From Omphiscola glabra (Eukaryota > Mollusca > Gastropoda > Lymnaeidae): DNA of 64,000 nt. The position numbers and the translations under genes were made by a program. The stretch is taken from NCBI GenBank assembly GCA_964017045.1, contig OZ024794.1:28163315-28227314 (forward strand), given 5' to 3'. Below the pieces are notes generated by a model, which made no database searches, had not been told where the DNA came from, and saw only the letters and a program-made list of their open reading frames with translations. Below, one piece after another: positions 1-12,255 of this stretch. Within the stretch, counting starts at the first letter, position 1, and the number at the start of each line of letters is the position of its first letter.

Positions 1-990
1 TAGCTAAAGTCTGATTGACTGTATGTGGTGTGATCTACTGATGCTACTTTATTGTGTGCAACATAAAGCTTTTAAATTCTGTGTGGGTTTTTTTTTTAAT
101 GTTCTGATTCTGATATTCAAATCATCTTATAAAGTAAGCACTCAAAATAAAATTACTATACAGCTGTATTGTAAGAGTGTTGGACTGCAATAAAGCTTGA
201 GTAGATTAATAAGACGCAATTTGTGTAAATAAAACAATATACAGAGTAGTTTAAGCTTTAACAATGGTTAATTAAAGTATTCTATGCAACCATTATTAAA
301 GCTTAATCTATATTGTTTTATTTACACAAATTGTTTGTGTCTGATTAATATATGCTGTACCAGTACCATGGTATTGATAAGTTATTGATAATGCATCTTA
401 AAAAATGTAAAACACATTAGTTAAGTAAACTTTAAGCTCAAACTTGTTGAGCAACCTACTTCATATTCTTCCTTTAAAGTTTCTTACAAAGATGTATTTT
501 TATATCTCCAGTCCTGACATTCTTTGTATATCTATCTATCTCTTTGGTCATAATGTTGGTAGCACACATACATGCTCATCATCATTCTGTAGCTACAATT
601 GTAGATAAAAATGTTTGAATACTATATTTTTTTAACAAGTGTCATTTTTAGAATGTTGATAGATTTTTAAAATTAAATATGGACCGTCCAAGGGTTAAAC
701 CTTTCAGTTAAAAAGAGATAAATTGTGTGTTAATACAGGTGTTGGATGTGAAAAGCAGAATTAGTTGTTTTGTTAAAAAATGCATTTTTTAAAAAAGTGC
801 ATGAGCATTATGTAGCAGCCATAAAAAAGTAGCCACATTGCACAAAGAATTTGGTCATTTCCTCAGCCTAAATCATATGACCCACTATAATGAAAGAGAT
901 GAATGTTCTATTAAATAACAAGCCATAGATTAATAACTATTTTGTGGAGGAGCCTTCCTATTTCCAACTCGTATTTGTTGGATCCCTCAG
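1..990. other. Non-coding 5' flank or intron
   Basis: I see no supportable exon before the acceptor at 990. The stretch is AT-rich and contains the inverted repeat at 203-351. It is probably an intron, because the exon at 991 begins in the middle of a codon and so needs an upstream exon. Confidence 0.6.
203..351. repeat. Hairpin-forming inverted repeat (MITE-like)
   Basis: The left arm, about 204-260 (attaataagac, then tttgtgtaaataaaacaata, then ttaagctttaa), is the near reverse complement of the right arm, about 296-351. A short unpaired centre separates them. This looks like a small foldback/MITE copy; no clear target duplication was found. Confidence 0.7.
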
Positions 991-1206
991 CTAGAGTGGA
1001 GATATCACTGACTGGTCCTCCACCCATTTCAGCCTTGCTGGCTTCCCATGCCCGCCCCCGTCTCATGTCCCCACCATCTCCGGCTGGCTCGATATTTGAC
1101 CTGTCGGTGTCACCTCGGCTATCACTGCAGAACTCACAGAAAGCCAAAGGTCAAGAAATTCTCCACACCATGCGGCAGACCAAATGGGCAGTTGCAAGAG
1201 CTCAAG
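991..1206 (+). CDS. Internal exon of a Crypton-derived (KIAA1958/QRICH1-like) gene
   Basis: The acceptor is gatccctcag/CT and the donor is GCTCAAG/gtaagt. The exon is 216 nt, begins with two bases completing a codon (phase 1) and ends in phase 1. It encodes a Ser/Pro-rich linker (SPPSPAGSIFDLSVSPRLSL) and then KGQEILHTMRQTKWAVARAQ. The last segment is the first helix of the SAM-like, N-terminal core-binding part of Crypton-type tyrosine recombinase domains (typically KTKWAVxxFxxW). It joins in frame to the exon at 1549. The 5' exons are outside the window. Confidence 0.8.
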
Positions 1207-1548
1207 GTAAGTTTTATGTAGATTTCATTTCTACATGTACATTTAGATTTAGCAAGTTAAATGTAATAGAAATAAGGCAACCTCTTTCTGTGTTAACCAA
1301 AAATGGATAATTTATCATTTCAAAATAATAAACTATTGACAATATTTATTTTTACTAATTGCTTATTTGAGACAGCAGTCACTATTATCATCATTAGGTT
1401 TTTAAAAAAAAAAATAGAATATGTTACAACTGTTCCCTAATATTTAAGGAGATGAAAGAACTAAAAAAATCTTTTGCCCTGGTGTGAATAATTTTTCATG
1501 TCCAAAATTGTGTGACTTGCATTCTTTTTTTCCCCACTTTCCTATCAG
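1207..1548 (+). other. Intron of the Crypton-derived gene
   Basis: This GT-AG intron starts with gtaagt and ends with a pyrimidine-rich tract and ctatcag. It holds nothing else recognisable. Confidence 0.8.
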
Positions 1549-2345
1549 AATGGCTATCACTCCATGGGATGAATATCAACTTTGAGCAATTCACTGATGA
1601 ACAACTCGACCAGATGCTACTAGGATTCTATACCTCGGGACAGAAAAAAGATGGAGCACCATTCTCTGCAACAGCACTTTTGGCTTTTCGAACTGCCATC
1701 AGTCGTTACCTGAACAACAAGTGTGGCAGGCAGACAAGTATTGCCACGTCCCATAGCTTCAAGCAGTCCAATGCTCTTCTCTCTAGACTCATGGCCACCT
1801 GCATCAAAGTCAACAAAACCATATCTGTCCAAGACATCAAGCTAATGTACACAAGTGGGACACTCTCTTGTGCAAATCCTGAATCACTTCTTTATAAAGT
1901 CTGGTTTGAGCTGCAGATGCATTTCAGAAGCAAAGTTGACTGGAGTAAGGTCCTGGCAGAACATTTCTTCTTTTCACGAAACTCTGCCGGGAAAGTTTCT
2001 GTGACATGGAACACCTGCGGTTTAGGGAACTGTAATGAGGTGACAATTTTTGAGGCCACAGGGGGTCCATACTGCACAGTGGAGTCATTGCGGTTCTACA
2101 TGGAGCATCGTAATCGCGCAGTAAAAGTCCTACTGCAGGTGCCAGCAACAAAAGATTTGCTTGAAAAGGGGGTGTGGTACCTCCCCGAGGAGATAAGGGA
2201 ATACAGAGAGAAAAGTTTCATGAAAAAAATCTCTGCTCAGGCCAAGCTGGGTCAGACTTACACCAATGCATGTGTTCTCAACTCTTTTGAGGATTATTTT
2301 CAGGCTATGCTAACTTTAAATAATGAGACACTCTCCAAGGAGTAG
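1549..2345 (+). CDS. Terminal exon, DUF3504 / Crypton-derived recombinase-like domain
   Basis: The exon is read in frame from exon 991: AQ/EWLSLHGMNINFEQ, FTDEQLDQMLLGFYTSGQKK and FRTAISRYLNNK. These match the N-terminal core-binding domain of the Crypton-derived proteins KIAA1958, QRICH1, KCTD1 and ZMYM2-4. Downstream, CANPESLLYKVWFELQMHF and VWYLPEEIREYREKSFMKKI match the body of DUF3504. The usual active region after YTN(H) (HxLR and a nucleophilic Tyr) is missing: the protein runs YTNACVLNSFEDYF and stops at TAG 2343-2345. It is therefore probably a non-catalytic, co-opted DNA- or protein-binding domain. An AATAAA follows at about 2645. It could be one alternative 3' end of a larger locus, because its 5' partner enters with the same phase as the BEN exon at 7646. 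Confidence 0.85.
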
Positions 2346-5300
2346 GAAGCTGGTATCAAAACCAAACCATTATACGCAAATAAGACAGATTTAATAATTC
2401 AATAATAATGATAACGATTATATAAAAATTATATTAAACCGAGAACATAATTTCTTATAAAAATATAAAGAAACAAGCGAAATAGAGGTTCCTATTGGTT
2501 TTGTTAACAATTTTAACACAACCTAAATATGTTTATCTTCAATATACAAAGACATATTTTACTTTGGGATTTAATAGGATAGTCTAATTTCCTCCTATGG
2601 GTTTTGTTAGTGTAAATGATTATTTGTTGTTGCAATTTTACACAATAAATTAAATTAAATAACTTTTTTGCATTTATGAAGGAAAAAAATTCTAGAAATG
2701 CCTATAATTGTAAAAAATAATAATTCATAAACACTACAACAAGAGGGCGAGGTGGGGAGTGGGGCTTGGTGTCAGCTCTGAAAAAAAACTGGTGATTGAA
2801 ATTATTATTTTTATTGGGTAAGGTGTCATTTCCTAGAAACAGATGAACCTTTTCTTGATTCCGCTTAAAACACGTAATAAAATCTGAGAATTTTTCTTTG
2901 TGTAGCTTGAATTTTAAGTTGTATAATGATCATAGGTACTCCAGTACTTCCTTTGCAGGCATTATAGAAAACATCAACACACTGGGGGAGGGTTGGGTGC
3001 TCTGAGAACCAGTGGTGATTGAACTTTTAACTGATTAGGTTAGATTGGTAGGTAGACTTAATGGTTCAAAGATATTTGAACCAAAATTGGCAATAAGCTG
3101 TTATAAATATCTTTGAATCACAACAAGACACAATATTGTTACTGTTTTACCCCCCTTTAATCCACTTTTGCATGAACTTTGTCTGTCCTATCTTTTTTAT
3201 TTTCCATTTCAAACAACGTCCCCATATCATTCAAAGTTTCAATTTAATAAGCAACTTCATCTTGTCAAGCATTTTCATCCATCACGTTTTGACAGAGCCT
3301 TGATTTACTGATTCCAAAATTACAAAGTTAAAATATTTTGTATATTCTAATATTGAAGAACTAACAACTGTCATGGTCCAGTGTCTGTGTGACATTCATG
3401 CCATGATCTGCTTACTATTTCTACTCATACTATTCCTATTGGACTACTATTTCTCCAATGATTTTGACAAGTTGTGGCTCATAAAGAGACCATAGCAAAC
3501 ACCAGCAGCATAAAGCTTTAAACATACAAACATATTTTGACCTGGTTTGTGCCATATGCTCCTGTATTCATTCACAGGATCTGGCTAGAAATTAACAGCT
3601 CTAACTTTATTTATGCCTTATCTTGTTTTTGCTGAGTCATGATGAACTCTTGACTAAATGGGTCCTGATTACACAGAGTCCACTACTGTAAAATAAATGA
3701 AGTGTTTCTCATTTTAATGGAGGGCACCTGGTCAGTGGTCTTATATTCTTTACAAAATGTTGACCAGTTGACCTAAAATGTGTCATTCTGAAATTACATT
3801 TTGTATCAGTTTTTTTTGTTTCTTTAAATGAAAGAAGAAAAAAAATGGCAGAAGACTTTTGCATGTGTCTTTCATTACTGCAGCAATAAAATTGATGTAA
3901 AAATAAATGTGCATTTAATGAGTCTAAACTCATTAAAATGACATGTTAAGGAGTCAATGTTTGTTTCATTAGGGAAAGCAAAATGACTTGTTTTACGTAG
4001 TTTCATTATGTTCTTTCTGCTTATTGTTTACATTGTCCATGCAACTGATTACTCCCATTTTATAACATATTACAAACTGTTTTATTGAACTCAGCGAGTG
4101 ATTGTCTGCATAAAGCACTTGGAGCCTTTGTTTAACTCCCTTACTCACTGCACTAAGTGAGCTGTAACGTTTTATTATTTCAAATTTTGCCATATCAGCA
4201 ACAAAAAACTGTTCTGATAATGGAGGCACCCTAAATTTAATTTGGCATTGGGGAACGCCTCTTAATGCATATTAATTATGTATATATTTTAAATAAGACC
4301 AGTAATAAGAAGAAGTGTTGTGAACTTACATAATATGGCTCAAACTTTTTCATAGACACAATAACATCTACAGCACAGTGTGCTTCAACGAAGCATCATC
4401 GGACACCTTCTAGTTACAAGCAGAATTAAGCGAGGCAATGTTCTAGCACCTAGGTTTCTTGTGCAACTTTTGTCTCCTTATTTCTCATAAATGCCTTCAA
4501 ATTAAGGACTGAAGCAAAAGATTATCTATTGAATTCTTTCACCCACTTCTTTTGAAATCTTTCTCTCATTTTTTCTCATAAATGCCTTCAAAGACATCTA
4601 TTCAGAGGAATGTTGAAAACCTATGTTCTAACAACACATGCAATCAAAAAGCATGGCAAGAAATGTAACTTCTGGATTATAGAAATGAAGTATATTAGAA
4701 CATTTAGTAAAATTCAGTAAAACAAATTCAACATCTTTGGCTTTTCTGCTTATGCAGAAACCCCCTCGCCCCATTCCGAAACGGAAAAATTAATAAAGTT
4801 AAAATCCCAAGGAACTTGCATAAGATTCCACTGCACTACAATAAGAAACCAATTGGAGTGGTTTTCTTAATGGACTATTTTTTTTTAAAAATTGACTCAT
4901 TTCATTCCTATAGGATTCTTAATACGAGTTTTCATCCTCTACATATGGTAGTGTAAAGTAAATAGGCTTGTTTTTCAAATGAACACTGTACGAACATTAA
5001 TTTATTCTGCTGTCTGTGGATTAAGTTCAATGCCAAGTTTTAGTCCTGTCCCTCCTCCATCGTCAATGAAAAAATATTAATCCTTCTTGAGTCACATTCT
5101 TTTTCTATATCTATGTCAGTGACTCTCACATCTGCTTCTCGGCTTAAAGATTTGATCTACCTCATTTAACCACCACTGAGTTCATATATTCTTTTCAATG
5201 GTTCAATGCGTTGTGACCCATGGTTTGTATGATTTATTTTGTCTCCGTATGTGGGATAGAATTTTATCATTAATTTTATTTAGCACAATCTCGTAGCAAA

Positions 5301-6964
5301 AGTGAAATTGCTGAATTCACTGTGTCTTTACTGTGTAGTGAGTTAAAGTTTATTTTCCAATCTAATCACTAATAAAAGAAAATAAATACTTTTTTTAAAA
5401 TAAGTATGTACAGAGTCTTAGACTCATAGTCAGTCCATGAACCCATACATAGCCCCTAGCAAACCAAGTGCTTTTGCAACTTAAACAGCTCTCCTTGACC
5501 TATAAGAAAAAATACAAATCCTCTTGAATAAGGATTGATTAAATGAGATGTCATAGATGATGTGAAGGTCTTTAGAAAAATTTGTAGGCCAAAGAATATG
5601 AAACTTTTCTGGTGGTGAGGCTTCTGAGTTTTAGGTAAGCCCAAAAATCCTACTTAAGATTGAGTGGAAGTTATTTATTATTTTTTTTTTTAGAAATAGC
5701 AGAGTTTTACTTTTCATTCATTTTAAAATAAACTGATATTTATTCTTTTTTTTTAAATTAAATTTTTAAATGTATAAATGTTCCAAAAATAATTGATTGT
5801 AAATATTAGTCAATGTTTTTTTTTGTGTGTGTTTTTTTATACTTCGTTTTACCAGTCCTTTGAACAATTAATAATGAAAACATCAGATATTTTTGCTTTC
5901 CTAACTATAGTGTTATTTAGAAATGTTTATATATCATCATTAATAGATTTAGAACCTAGTCTACTAATTTCTTAATGGGATCTTCCATGCAATCCAGACA
6001 CTTGATTTCATGTTGTAGTTGAAATAAACATTTAGTACCACATTCCCGGTGTTTGTTCAAATCTTTTATTGTGCTAAATTCTTTGATTTTGATGTCCTAA
6101 TCTGTTATTCAATTTTCAAATGACACAATTAGATGTTTCTTACATTGTACATCCTGAAAAATCCTCCAAACAAGAACAAATTTAAACTCTTAGCACACGA
6201 AAAAAGATTGTGACTTGAAAATATTCCCACATTTATGATGATTCCAGAGCCAATTCTGTAAACTGTAGTCAAACTGGTTAGAACTACAGCTATTTTTTCA
6301 TAGATGGACAGGGTTTGTTTTTGTACCGGTATATTCCTGGCCAGCTTGGTTGCTGTCCTCTGATTTCTGACTTCAGCACGGGAGGTTTTTATCACCTCAG
6401 CAATAATAATAATTGGCACACTCTGTTTTATAGGATCAAAACTTATGATTTTATGACTTAAGATTTATATCCATAGCATAAAATCTCAATCCAAATCATT
6501 TTATTAGAATTTTTTATCCTTTAGTTAAACACTCTTTTTTTAATTCACTTTTATGATGATTCTTTCGTTTAGATAATGTCATTTTCCGCTTTTATTTTGT
6601 CTACTTAAGGAAATAAAGATGGCAGCTCTTGTTTTTGCCAAACTATTAAAAATGGGAAAAGGGATTTTACCATAGACACCCTCGCAGACACATGTACATG
6701 AACAAATTCATAATATAAAACATATTCAACTGAGGGTGTGGAGCTAAGAAATTTCGCTTAGGTGTTGGTATGATGTATGGAAAGGAATTTATGACATAGA
6801 AATTAGCCCAAAAAATGCCACAGCTGAAAAAATATTTAAAGGGATTCAAGCTAGGTTGTGAGAGAGGCCATAAGACAGTCACATCCAGTGTTTCCACAAA
6901 CTGAGAGTTATAATTTTGAATGGTTTGGCTTGTTGTGGACCTGAGAAGTATTGTTCAGAATTTA
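2346..6964 (+). other. 3' UTR and intergenic or intronic DNA
   Basis: This AT-rich stretch has only short ORFs without family similarity or splice-site support. It presumably holds the 3' UTR of the Crypton-derived transcript and then either intergenic DNA or intron of the BEN gene. Nothing further can be supported. Confidence 0.5.
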
Positions 6965-6966
6965 TA

Positions 6967-7497
6967 CAGTGGAACCCCGCTATAACGCGATGATCAGGGT
7001 CCATAAAATCGGATCGCGGGGTAGCGTTAATGCACGGTTTTACAATATTTAACTTTTTTCCGAGAACATATACATGTATAAATTTACAATGATCAAAAGT
7101 CGGCTTATCATCAGATGAATATTAACTGGAATGCATTAATTAAGATATATTCAAAATAATCGATGGCTAATATATTTATAGGTTATTACTGTGCATTAAA
7201 AACATTTACCAATTTTTATTTGTTTGAACAATAATACAGATTGACCGATAATACCAGACTATCACTATATCATGAAAAGTGTATCAACACCGTATGCTAC
7301 CGTGCCGTCGTGGCATGCAGTTCATCCATAATGGATGTAATTTCATTGAAAAATCGTACAGATTTAAAATATTCAATAATTTTGTAAAAATAATTTCCTC
7401 CATGTGAATGAATATACAAAATTTCGGGAGCCATGCTACGACCGCGTTATATCCGAATTTGCGTTATGGCGGGGCGCGTTATAGCGGGGTTCCACTG
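6967..7497. mobile_element. pogo/Tigger-type MITE with TA duplication
   Basis: The terminal inverted repeats are CAGTGGAACCCCGCTATAAC at the left and the matching GTTATAGCGGGGTTCCACTG at the right. TA dinucleotides flank both ends (6965-6966 and 7498-7499). The CAGTGGAACC start is typical of pogo/Tigger elements of the Tc1/mariner superfamily. At 531 bp with no transposase ORF it is a non-autonomous copy. Confidence 0.88.
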
Positions 7498-7645
7498 TAT
7501 TTACAGAAAACATCACAAAATCTCTACTGAAGACAACGTGTCTTTTGAAAAGCCTAAACAAAATACATTTCTTTTAATGAGCTATAAAGCGGTACAAAGG
7601 TTTACTGGAGTAAAATTTTTAAAAAGTTATTATGTCAATTCACAG

Positions 7646-7737
7646 ATGATGCCTCAGCAGGACCACCATCACGTATGCCCGAAGGTGTCAAACCATTGTG
7701 TGGTTACGTCCATCCTGATGATGCTAAAAAGTGGATG
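7646..7737 (+). CDS. Exon just upstream of the BEN domain
   Basis: The exon is 92 nt between attcacag and gtaagt. It enters in phase 1 and ends in phase 0, encoding (x)DASAGPPSRMPEGVKPLCGY then VHPDDAKKWM. The next exon starts in phase 0 with the BEN domain, so the join is in frame. The segment itself matches no family I know. The polypyrimidine tract before the acceptor is weak, so confidence is moderate. Confidence 0.65.
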
Positions 7738-8157
7738 GTAAGTCTTTAAGCAGACCTCGGTGACCCAGAGAAGGTGTTCCGTTTGGTCAAGAGCTCAGCT
7801 GGTGTAATCCGAATGGTAATATGTAAAAGGCAGCAAAGCCTGGGTTATGGACATCTGTGCACACTGATAGACTTAGTCAGACATTCTTAGGGCTAAACAG
7901 TTTCCATTCCAGGGGTGCTGAAATCCTATGCCGTCTTATGAGATAAACAAAGGGATAATATAGGAAAAGGGGGGAAGGGGGAATGGGTACACTAAATGAA
8001 TATAAAATGAAAGAATGGGCTAATTAAGGCACCAAACATAATGTAAAAATGTATCAGAAAATGTATAGCACTGGTAGTAGTAGCCAAATAAACAAAAAAT
8101 AAAAGCTTGGGTTTTGTGTTGGGTCATAAATGCTTTGTTTTTGTGCTAGCCTTAATT

Positions 8158-8676
8158 GCCCAGTGTTGGTGCTCAATCATAACTGCCCAGTGTTGGTGCT
8201 CCATCATAACTGCCCAGTGTTGGTGCTCCTTCATAACTGCTCAGTGTTGGTGCTCAATCATAACTGCTCAGTGTTGGTGCTCAATCATAACTGCTCAGTG
8301 TTGGTGCTCAATCATAACTGCTCAGTGTTGGTGCTCAATCTTAACTGCTCAGTGTTGGTGCTCAATCATAACTGCTCAGTGTTGGTGCTCAATCATAACT
8401 GCTCAGTGTTGGTGCTCAATCTTAACTGCCCAGTGTTGGTGCTCAATCATAACTGCCCAGTGTTGGTGCTCCATCATAACTGCCCAGTGTTGGTGCTCAA
8501 TCATAACTGCCCAGTGTTGGTGCTCAATCATAACTGCTCAGTGTTGGTGCTCAATCATAACTGCTCAGTGTTGGTGCTCAATCATAACTGCTCAGTGTTG
8601 GTGCTCAATCTTAACTGCCCAGTGTTGGTGCTCAATCATAACTGCCCAGTGTTGGTGCTCAATCATAACTGCTCAG
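8158..8676. repeat. 27-bp minisatellite, about 19 copies
   Basis: The unit is about tgcccagtgttggtgctcaa plus tcataac, 27 bp. Variants (cc/ct, caatcat/ccatcat/caatctt) are shared by neighbouring copies. Because 27 is a multiple of three, two frames stay open through the array; these are artefacts. It sits in the intron about 130 bp before the BEN exon. Confidence 0.93.
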
Positions 8677-8802
8677 CCACTGCAAAAACAAATTATGGTG
8701 AAGTAAATTTTTTCGATGAATTATTAATCAGAAATTATTACAACCCTTGCGTTGAGTTTGACATCCTAATTGTATTCTTCTTCTACAATGGCCATCTTCC
8801 AG

Positions 8803-9022
8803 ATGTTTGAGCTCCTGCCTGGATCTGGAGTGTTCATCCACCAAGAGAACTATAATGTTGTTTTGTCCAAGACCAGACAAGACCGGCCAGATGGTAAAGC
8901 CATGGCAAGATATCTTATGTCCTGTTTTTGGCGTCAGAGTGAGCTTGTAGGAGCCAGTATTGCAGAGCCGCCGAAGCCTCATCAAAAATCTCTCGATCGA
9001 GGCATCATCCATGCCATTCTTG
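8803..9022 (+). CDS. BEN domain exon (constant N-terminal part)
   Basis: The acceptor is catcttccag/ATG and the donor is CATTCTTG/gtaagt; the exon is 220 nt, entering in phase 0 and leaving in phase 1. The translation MFELLPGSGVFIHQENYNVV, then DGKAMARYLMSCFWRQSELV and KSLDRGIIHAIL, matches the BEN domain: the LxxGSGVxI start, the (x)ARxLxxxxFxxxxLxxAS helix, and the LDxxIxxAI helix. The domain is incomplete. BEN domains continue with a C-terminal helix of the type (C)xxxxxxxxxxIRxxIxxKI. Four downstream exons (12122, 13520, 14320, 15523) each provide such an ending from an acceptor of matching phase. BEN proteins bind DNA and often act in transcription and chromatin. Confidence 0.88.
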
Positions 9023-12000
9023 GTAAGTACATGTTTTTGGAACTCACTATGCGTCATTTTTTGAAAAAAATTCTGCGAATAAATTTTTGCTGCTCAAAAT
9101 ATTCACATTTAAACAGACTTGTGTTTTGTTATCAGAAGTCTCGCGAGGTAAACAAGCAACAATTCAAACTTGAAGTGAAATAATTACTAAGGACTGAACA
9201 AAGCAATAAAAAATCTGGGTAAATGCATTACCGGTTATGAGATTTAATGTAAAAAAAAATAAATAATACTTTATATAATTTCCAAAAAATATTTAAAATC
9301 TGTTAATCAATGTGTTATTTTATATATATGGATGACATTCCCATATAAATAAGTCCAGTATGTTGTGTGCTAAGTCACTTAAACGTGAAAATTAATTTAT
9401 TTTAAAAATTAAAACGCAATTTGTTCTGCAGCTAAATTTCCAGTACATTTTGTAATTTCAAATTACTTAACTGTAATGGAGATTTAAACCCTTGATTTTA
9501 TTGCCTCATTTAGTTGTTATTTAAAATAAATTTTGATTTTATTTCTCTGATTAAATACTGGCATTTTAAGTTCTCTCAGGTGTGTTTTCTCCTACTTGAA
9601 TGAAATTTGAGCTTTACCGTTCATTTATATAACTTAATGAATCTGGTGTCTTTTTATCTGTATATTTAAATAGCTAATACAGTGTTGTGCATATTTGCTT
9701 GTTTTACCAACGTGAAGGATGTTGGTTTTTTTTTCAGATTATAGGGTTATTATTGACATTTCAAATGCTTTATAGTGTGCAGCATTTTTTCTTTAATGAT
9801 ACAAAAGCTCTAAATTTTGTATGTTTCAAAACTATTTGAATGCTTAATTTTTTACAAAATGTTTAAACAAACTCATCATCAACTAAACATATGATACAAC
9901 TACAATGGTGATTTTGGTTAGCATTTTTCTTACGTTTCATTTTTCTTTAATGCATTTCAGTTAATTGTTTCCCCCCATTTATAGTAGCTTTGAATAATTT
10001 TACACATTCTGGAGACAGATTTTAAAGTATTGTTCAATGGATGTATTTCTTTAATAACATTTTAAATTGTTTTTCCAAGTGTGATAACTCCCAGTAATGC
10101 AGTATTTCCCAACTTTTTTTGCACCATGCCCCTCTTCACCTCCCCCACCAATTAAAAAGCTTCAATATCCTTCTCCACCCTTAGTGCTGCTGTCAGAGAT
10201 ATTGAATTTCCTTTTTAAATCCATTATAATAACTTCACTTTTGTTCGTGGCTGGCTGGTGGATTGGCAAAATCTTCAGCCAGCTAATTGACCCACTTCCC
10301 GTCCACCTACTGACCTGAAACTTGGCATATAGACTCATTGCAGATTAGAACACATTCTTTCAAATTTTCAGCCCCACTCCCCAAAAAATCAGTTTTTCCT
10401 GTTTTTTTTAAGGGGACTATGAAGGAAAATTCTCGATAACTGCGCTAAAAGTGCATTTGTGGTGTAATATTTTTGTTTGTTTTTCTGAAATAGTTGGTGA
10501 AATAAATGTGCGGTTGCAAGCCCGGGGGAGGGAGACTCATTGCAGATTAGAACACATTCTTTCAAATTTTCAGCCCCACTCCCCAAAAAATCAGTTTTTC
10601 CTGTTTTTCAATGGGACCATGAAGGAAAATTCCCTATAACTGCGCTAAAAGTGCATTTGTGGTGTAATATTTTTGTTTGTTTTTCTGAAATAGTTGGTGA
10701 AATAAATGTGCGCTTGCGAGCCCGGGGGGAAGGGGTGGGACTAATTGGAATTCTTACTAAGTGCGTTACTTGTATGCTTGTTTTGTCAAATTTTCAGCCC
10801 CATCCCCCATTACTTTGAATTACATTTTATTAAGGATTTATAAGAAAAACATTGTTTTTAGGGGTTGTTTCATTATAACTTGTTTAGGCCCAGAGATTCA
10901 ATGTTGTAGGTTAAAACCTGCAATTACTGAAATTAAATTTTAAAAGCACTTAGTCTAACAAAGCTCTCTCTTTTTAAAATGTGCATTTCCTATCTCCAGA
11001 CTTAATATTTGCCTCAATATTTTTTGGCCAGGTTTTCAAACCATTTGATTTTATTCTATTCATCAAAAATTATTTAGGAGATACCTCTGATATTACAAGT
11101 TAAAAATCAGCTAAGAGTAAGAGATAACCAAACCCATGATGAAAGTTGTGTTTTCAACTGCATTTCATTAACACTTTGGTTGTCTTATTTGTCAAGACAC
11201 CCGAGTGTGTATTTTAATAAGAAAATATAAATACTTACACTGGTGCACAAGACTTAGTTTTTTCACGCCTCTTCAATCAAATTAAACTATATGAACACTC
11301 TATGTCAAAAATATGTTTCAAATACTTGTTCTTAAATCCGCATTGCAGAAGCAGCAACCAAGTAATTTTTGGTTACGTAATTGTACACTCTGGATGAATG
11401 AATTTTTTGTCCAGAATAGTGGTTAATTAGGTTGTTTTTTTACAATAATTAACCACTTTTCTTGAAATACCACTTATGGGAACAAAATTTATCAAAACTG
11501 TGCTATCTAGTCACCAAAAATGACTTGGTTATCATTTTTTGCCTTTTTTTTTTATTTTTTTTTTTTTTTTAAAAATGTTTTTTACAATATATTTTTTTTA
11601 AAATGAAGGCAAAAATTTTATACAAATAATAAACACAAGGAATCACTAAGATTTTCTGATCTCTACTTTAAATGGTTGGACATTTCTGTTCTTCAAAAAT
11701 TTTCAAATAAGGAATTGAATTAGCTATCAACCGGTACCAGTTTGATGTCCAACAAATTGCTTTATAAACTTCTGGTCAAGAGTCAAAATCGTATACATTT
11801 CTCAGATTCTAAATTTTTTTTTTTTTCCCGAAAAATAGACAATGTGATGTTAATTGTTTGTAATTTTTGTGTGCATCACTAATGACAGCATCCAACTTGA
11901 GTTTTACATTTCAGAATTATATCCATGTCGTCCCAGGAATCATTTATTTTCAACTCTGCAGGCTTCATCTGATCTAAATAGTTAAAGTTGAAAGTAATGG

Positions 12001-12121
12001 AGAAAAAAAACACCAAAGCTTTTGTATCTATTATTTTTTGCTGTGCCATGTATTTTCTGGTGAAGAAATCTAAAGTCTACAGGTGCCACTATCAATGTGT
12101 TAATTGCATTGTTCCTTTCAG
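9023..12121 (+). other. Long intron of the BEN gene
   Basis: This GT-AG intron separates the common BEN exon from the first alternative ending. It holds a 202-bp tandem duplication at about 10331-10733. Several ag-preceded short frames were checked and none looks like a BEN ending. Confidence 0.7.
10331..10733. repeat. 202-bp direct tandem duplication
   Basis: Copy 1 begins agactcattgcagattagaa at 10331 and copy 2 begins with the same bases at 10533. Both run through tcagccccactccccaaaaa to agcccggggg. A diverged fragment (caaattttcagccccatccc) lies near 10787. Confidence 0.9.
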
Positions 12122-12255
12122 CCTTCTGCAACGAGCTTTCATCAGAGAGAGTAACAGTTTTGCGTCAGGCTATGTGGAAAAGGATCGGGAGTCTTTCTCA
12201 CTGCCAGAAAATTAAAGATTTACGGAAGATGTGGCGATCAGGATGCACGTTTTGA
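12122..12255 (+). CDS. BEN alternative terminal exon a
   Basis: The acceptor is cctttcag/CC. Joined to the phase-1 donor at 9022 it reads HAIL/AFCNELSSERVTVLRQAM, then WKRIGSLSHCQKIKDLRKMW, and stops at TGA 12253-12255. The pattern (x)FCxxxxxxxxxxLRQAxWKRI is the C-terminal helix of BEN. This is the closest of the four alternative endings; it has a short tail. A candidate AATAAA lies near 12590. Confidence 0.8.

Noticed and set aside
911..1147. Reverse-strand ORF over the exon at 991-1206
   Set aside because: It is a shadow of the + strand exon, which has splice sites, phase and family similarity.
7433..7741. 102-codon ORF overlapping the BEN upstream exon
   Set aside because: It is in a different frame, starts inside the pogo-type MITE and ignores the splice sites at 7646 and 7737.
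8107..8810. Two long overlapping ORFs (199 and 226 codons) with Cys/Trp- or Val/Leu-rich repeats
   Set aside because: They are produced by the 27-bp minisatellite, whose period is a multiple of three. No splice or family support.
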